Part shown: piece by piece, positions 62,333 through 64,000 of the stretch | Layout of the letters: every line of letters starts with the position of its first letter | Position numbering within the stretch: position 1 is the first letter of the stretch | NCBI RefSeq assembly: GCF_963931675.1 | Contig: NZ_OZ007039.1 | Span: 2,889,806-2,953,805, forward strand | Source: an uncultured Alistipes sp. | Lineage (GTDB): Bacteria; Bacteroidota; Bacteroidia; Bacteroidales; Rikenellaceae | Reading direction: 5' to 3' | DNA: 64,000 bases | Program-made: the position numbers and the translations under genes | Notes under the pieces: model-generated | What the model was told of the DNA's origin: nothing | What the model saw: only the letters and a program-made list of their open reading frames with translations | Database searches by the model: none

Positions 62333-62866
62333 TTACGCGTCCTCCCCGTACCACGAGGCGTAGAGCATGTAGTCGTGGGCCGTGCGGCGGACAATTTCGT
62401 CGCGCTGCTCGGGGGTGATCTCCTTGACCTTGCGGGCCGGGACCCCGGCGTAGACCGAATTGGGTTCCAGCTGCGCGTTCGACAACACCAGCGCATTGGC
62501 CGCGATGATGCACCCCGAGGGGACATGGGCGTTGTCGAGCACCGTGGCACCCATGCCGATCAGACAGTTGTCCTCGATCACGGCGCCATGGATCGTGGCG
62601 TTGTGGCCCACCGAGACGTCGTTTCCGATGATCGTCTGCGAGGGGTGTTTCGCCTTGTCGTAGATGGTGTGCAGGACGGCCCCGTCCTGAATGTTCGTGC
62701 GGTCGCCGATGACGATCCGGTTCACGTCGCCGCGCAGCACGGCGTTGTACCAGATCGAGCAGTCGCGGCCGATGGTCACGTCGCCCAGAATGACGGCCGT
62801 TTCGGCCAGGAAGGTGTTTTCGCCGATCACGGGTTCGTGACCGCGGACTTTACGGATCAATGCCAT
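62333..62866 (-). CDS. Gamma-carbonic-anhydrase-like hexapeptide protein
   Basis: 177 residues from the ATG at 62866, where homologues start (MALIRKVRGHEPVIGENTFLAETA). Left-handed beta-helix repeats (VILGDVTIGRDCSIWYNAVLRGDVNRIVIGDRTNIQDGAVLH onward) carry the three metal-His candidates H-x-x-x-x-H pattern (VLHTIYD, SVGHNATIHG). This is the YrdA/CaiE/gamma-CA family, where true carbonic anhydrase activity is often absent. Its stop lies just beside the tandem repeat. Confidence 0.88.
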   Translation of the reverse strand: MALIRKVRGHEPVIGENTFLAETAVILGDVTIGRDCSIWYNAVLRGDVNRIVIGDRTNIQDGAVLHTIYDKAKHPSQTIIGNDVSVGHNATIHGAVIEDNCLIGMGATVLDNAHVPSGCIIAANALVLSNAQLEPNSVYAGVPARKVKEITPEQRDEIVRRTAHDYMLYASWYGEDA

Positions 62867-63011
62867 ATTTTTCGAGATTTTTCGGAATTCTTTGAGCGTT
62901 TTCGAGCGTTTTCGGGATTCTGGGAGAAACGCTGTTGGACGTTTTTGGGGACGTTCCAAGCGGCCGGGACCCGGATGCAAACGGATCGGGCTGCTCCGAG
63001 CGCCGTGCGGA

Positions 63012-63788
63012 TCACTCCTTCACCTTGGCCTGTTGCCAGAGCTCCTCCATTTCGTCGAGCGTCAGATCGTGAAGCACATGCCCCTGAGCCGCAGCCTGTT
63101 CCTCCATGTAATTGAAGCGTTGCAGGAACTTGTTGTTCGTGCGGGCCAGGGCCGATTCGGGGTCCACGCCGTAGAGCCGCGCCGCATTGATCAGCGCAAA
63201 GAACAGATCGCCGAATTCGGCTTCGAGATCGGTCTTGCGGCCCGATTTCATCTCGGCTTCGACCTCGCCCAGCTCCTCCTTGACCTTCGCCCAGACATCC
63301 TCCTTCCGCTTCCAGTCGAAACCCGTTCCGGCGGCCTTTTCGCCCATGCGGTAGGCCTTGACCATCGCCGGCAGCGACCGCGGAACCCCGCCCAGCGTAC
63401 CGCTCTTGCGGTTCTTCTTACGCAGCTTCAGCGCCTCCCAGTTCTCCTTCACCTCCGAGGGCGTATTGGCATGGATGTCGCCGTAGACGTGCGGATGGCG
63501 GTAGATCAGTTTGTCGCACAGGGCGTTGGCCACATCGCCGAAGTCGAAGGCTCCCTCCTCTTCGCCCAGTTTCGAATAGAATACCACGTGCAGGAGCAGG
63601 TCGCCCAACTCCTCCTTGATACCCTCTAAATTATGGTCGGTGATGGCATCGGCCAGTTCGTAGGTCTCCTCGATGGTGTTGCTGCGGAGCGACTCGAAGG
63701 TCTGCTCCCGGTCCCACGGGCACTCGCGCCGCAGGGTGTTCATCACCTCCAGCAGCCGGGCCGTAGCTTCCAGACGTTTGTCTTCCAT
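63012..63788 (-). CDS. mazG: Nucleoside triphosphate pyrophosphohydrolase MazG
   Basis: 258 residues with two MazG domains. In the first, EETYELADAI and EELGDLLLHVVFYS; in the second, EELGEVEAEMKSGRKTDLEAEFGDLFFALINAAR. The E-x-x-E-12-28-E-x-x-D metal motifs are complete in both, as in the E. coli protein of 263 residues. It removes pyrophosphate from abnormal NTPs. TACCTTTG promoter box at 63815-63822. Confidence 0.95.
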   Translation of the reverse strand: MEDKRLEATARLLEVMNTLRRECPWDREQTFESLRSNTIEETYELADAITDHNLEGIKEELGDLLLHVVFYSKLGEEEGAFDFGDVANALCDKLIYRHPHVYGDIHANTPSEVKENWEALKLRKKNRKSGTLGGVPRSLPAMVKAYRMGEKAAGTGFDWKRKEDVWAKVKEELGEVEAEMKSGRKTDLEAEFGDLFFALINAARLYGVDPESALARTNNKFLQRFNYMEEQAAAQGHVLHDLTLDEMEELWQQAKVKE

Positions 63789-63814
63789 ATCCTAAATCGT
63801 ATTTCCCGTTCCTG

Positions 63815-63822
63815 CAAAGGTA
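63815..63822 (-). promoter_or_regulatory. -7 element of mazG
   Basis: Minus-strand TACCTTTG, 26 bp before the mazG start. A plus-strand -7 box lies 21 bp away, so the two promoters overlap back to back. Confidence 0.6.
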
Positions 63823-63843
63823 GTGTTTTCGGCGAAAAAATCG

Positions 63844-63851
63844 TAACTTTG
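63844..63851 (+). promoter_or_regulatory. -7 element of the last gene in the window
   Basis: TAACTTTG on the plus strand, 24 bp before the ATG at 63876. Confidence 0.6.
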
Positions 63852-63875
63852 TTTCCGACAAATTCGCTTCCCGAC

Positions 63876-64000
63876 ATGAAACAAGCGCTCACGACCCTTT
63901 GCCTTCTCCTCTGCGGAGGGCTCTCTCTGGCTTCGGCTCAGCCCGCCACCGGGCATCGCACGCCCCGCCCGGGACACTTCGCATTCGGACCCGGCACGAC
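63876..64000 (+). CDS. Secreted protein, 3' end outside window
   Basis: Only 41 codons are visible: a clear signal peptide (MKQALTTLCLLLCGGLSLASAQ) and then a Pro/His/Gly-rich start PATGHRTPRPGHFAFG. The start is supported by the promoter box 24 bp upstream. The family cannot be told from this piece. Confidence 0.7.
   Translation, partial: MKQALTTLCLLLCGGLSLASAQPATGHRTPRPGHFAFGPGT

Overview
The window is a 64 kb piece of a high-GC Bacteroidetes chromosome, most like Alistipes or a close relative (Rikenellaceae). This is an inference from three things. Many start regions carry the Bacteroidetes -7 promoter element TAnnTTTG and no Shine-Dalgarno. The gene content is typical: PorV/PorQ-type outer-membrane protein, TonB-dependent-type receptor, PUR-domain DUF3276, DUF4491, DUF4890, LysM-PBP1 fusion, short HisS, EttA. 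Core genes are roughly 60% GC, while a few short stretches are strikingly AT-rich. No tRNA, rRNA, CRISPR or prophage was seen.

Layout. 1-9 kb: partial Omp85-type barrel, YtfJ-like protein, low-molecular-weight phosphotyrosine phosphatase (apparently leaderless), PorV/PorQ protein, fabG, TapB/DUF3108-like protein, glyA, DUF2461 protein, glmS. 9-13.4 kb: a minus-strand run glmM, NlpE-like lipoprotein, M20 dipeptidase, an AT-rich orphan membrane protein and an inositol-phosphatase-family enzyme. glmM and glmS, two steps of UDP-GlcNAc synthesis, bracket this run. 13.5-20.3 kb: nucleoside phosphorylase, then dnaN, dnaQ-like exonuclease, LysM-PBP1 protein, rex, a RibF lacking its riboflavin-kinase half, and a YbgC-type thioesterase. 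20.4-26.3 kb: CatB-like acetyltransferase, a TlpA-type lipoprotein, htpG, nitroreductase. The TlpA segment is bracketed by a second, decayed copy of the htpG 3' end. 26.3-39.8 kb: aldose epimerase, trxA, dnaE, DUF2007 protein, aroE, DUF368 (PopT-type) transporter, PUR protein, S41 protease, hisS, lipoprotein, ettA.

39.8-43.3 kb is an AT-rich island. It holds a promoter-led, rod-shaped RNA candidate ending in a U-tract, three small orphan genes, and an intact IS4-family insertion sequence with 9-bp target duplications splitting the third gene. Removing the IS and one duplication restores a 293-residue frame. 43.4-50.9 kb: rubrerythrin, CapA-type lipoprotein, DUF4491, MscS channel, porin-like protein, metallophosphoesterase, and a RibD-like fusion whose two domains are in reversed order. 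51.1-56 kb: a TolC / HlyD / two ABC-2 permease operon with no ATPase gene. 56-64 kb: TonB-dependent-type receptor, a Spy-like DUF4890 protein with a Cys-rich tail, a LytS/LytR-type two-component pair, gamma-carbonic-anhydrase-like protein, mazG and the start of one more secreted protein.

The most interesting points are the rod-like RNA at about 39.9-40.13 kb, the htpG 3'-end duplication around the TlpA lipoprotein, the reversed RibD, the ATPase-less efflux operon, the recoverable IS-split gene, a dispersed repeat of about 50 bp, and a 38-bp tandem repeat beside the histidine kinase.
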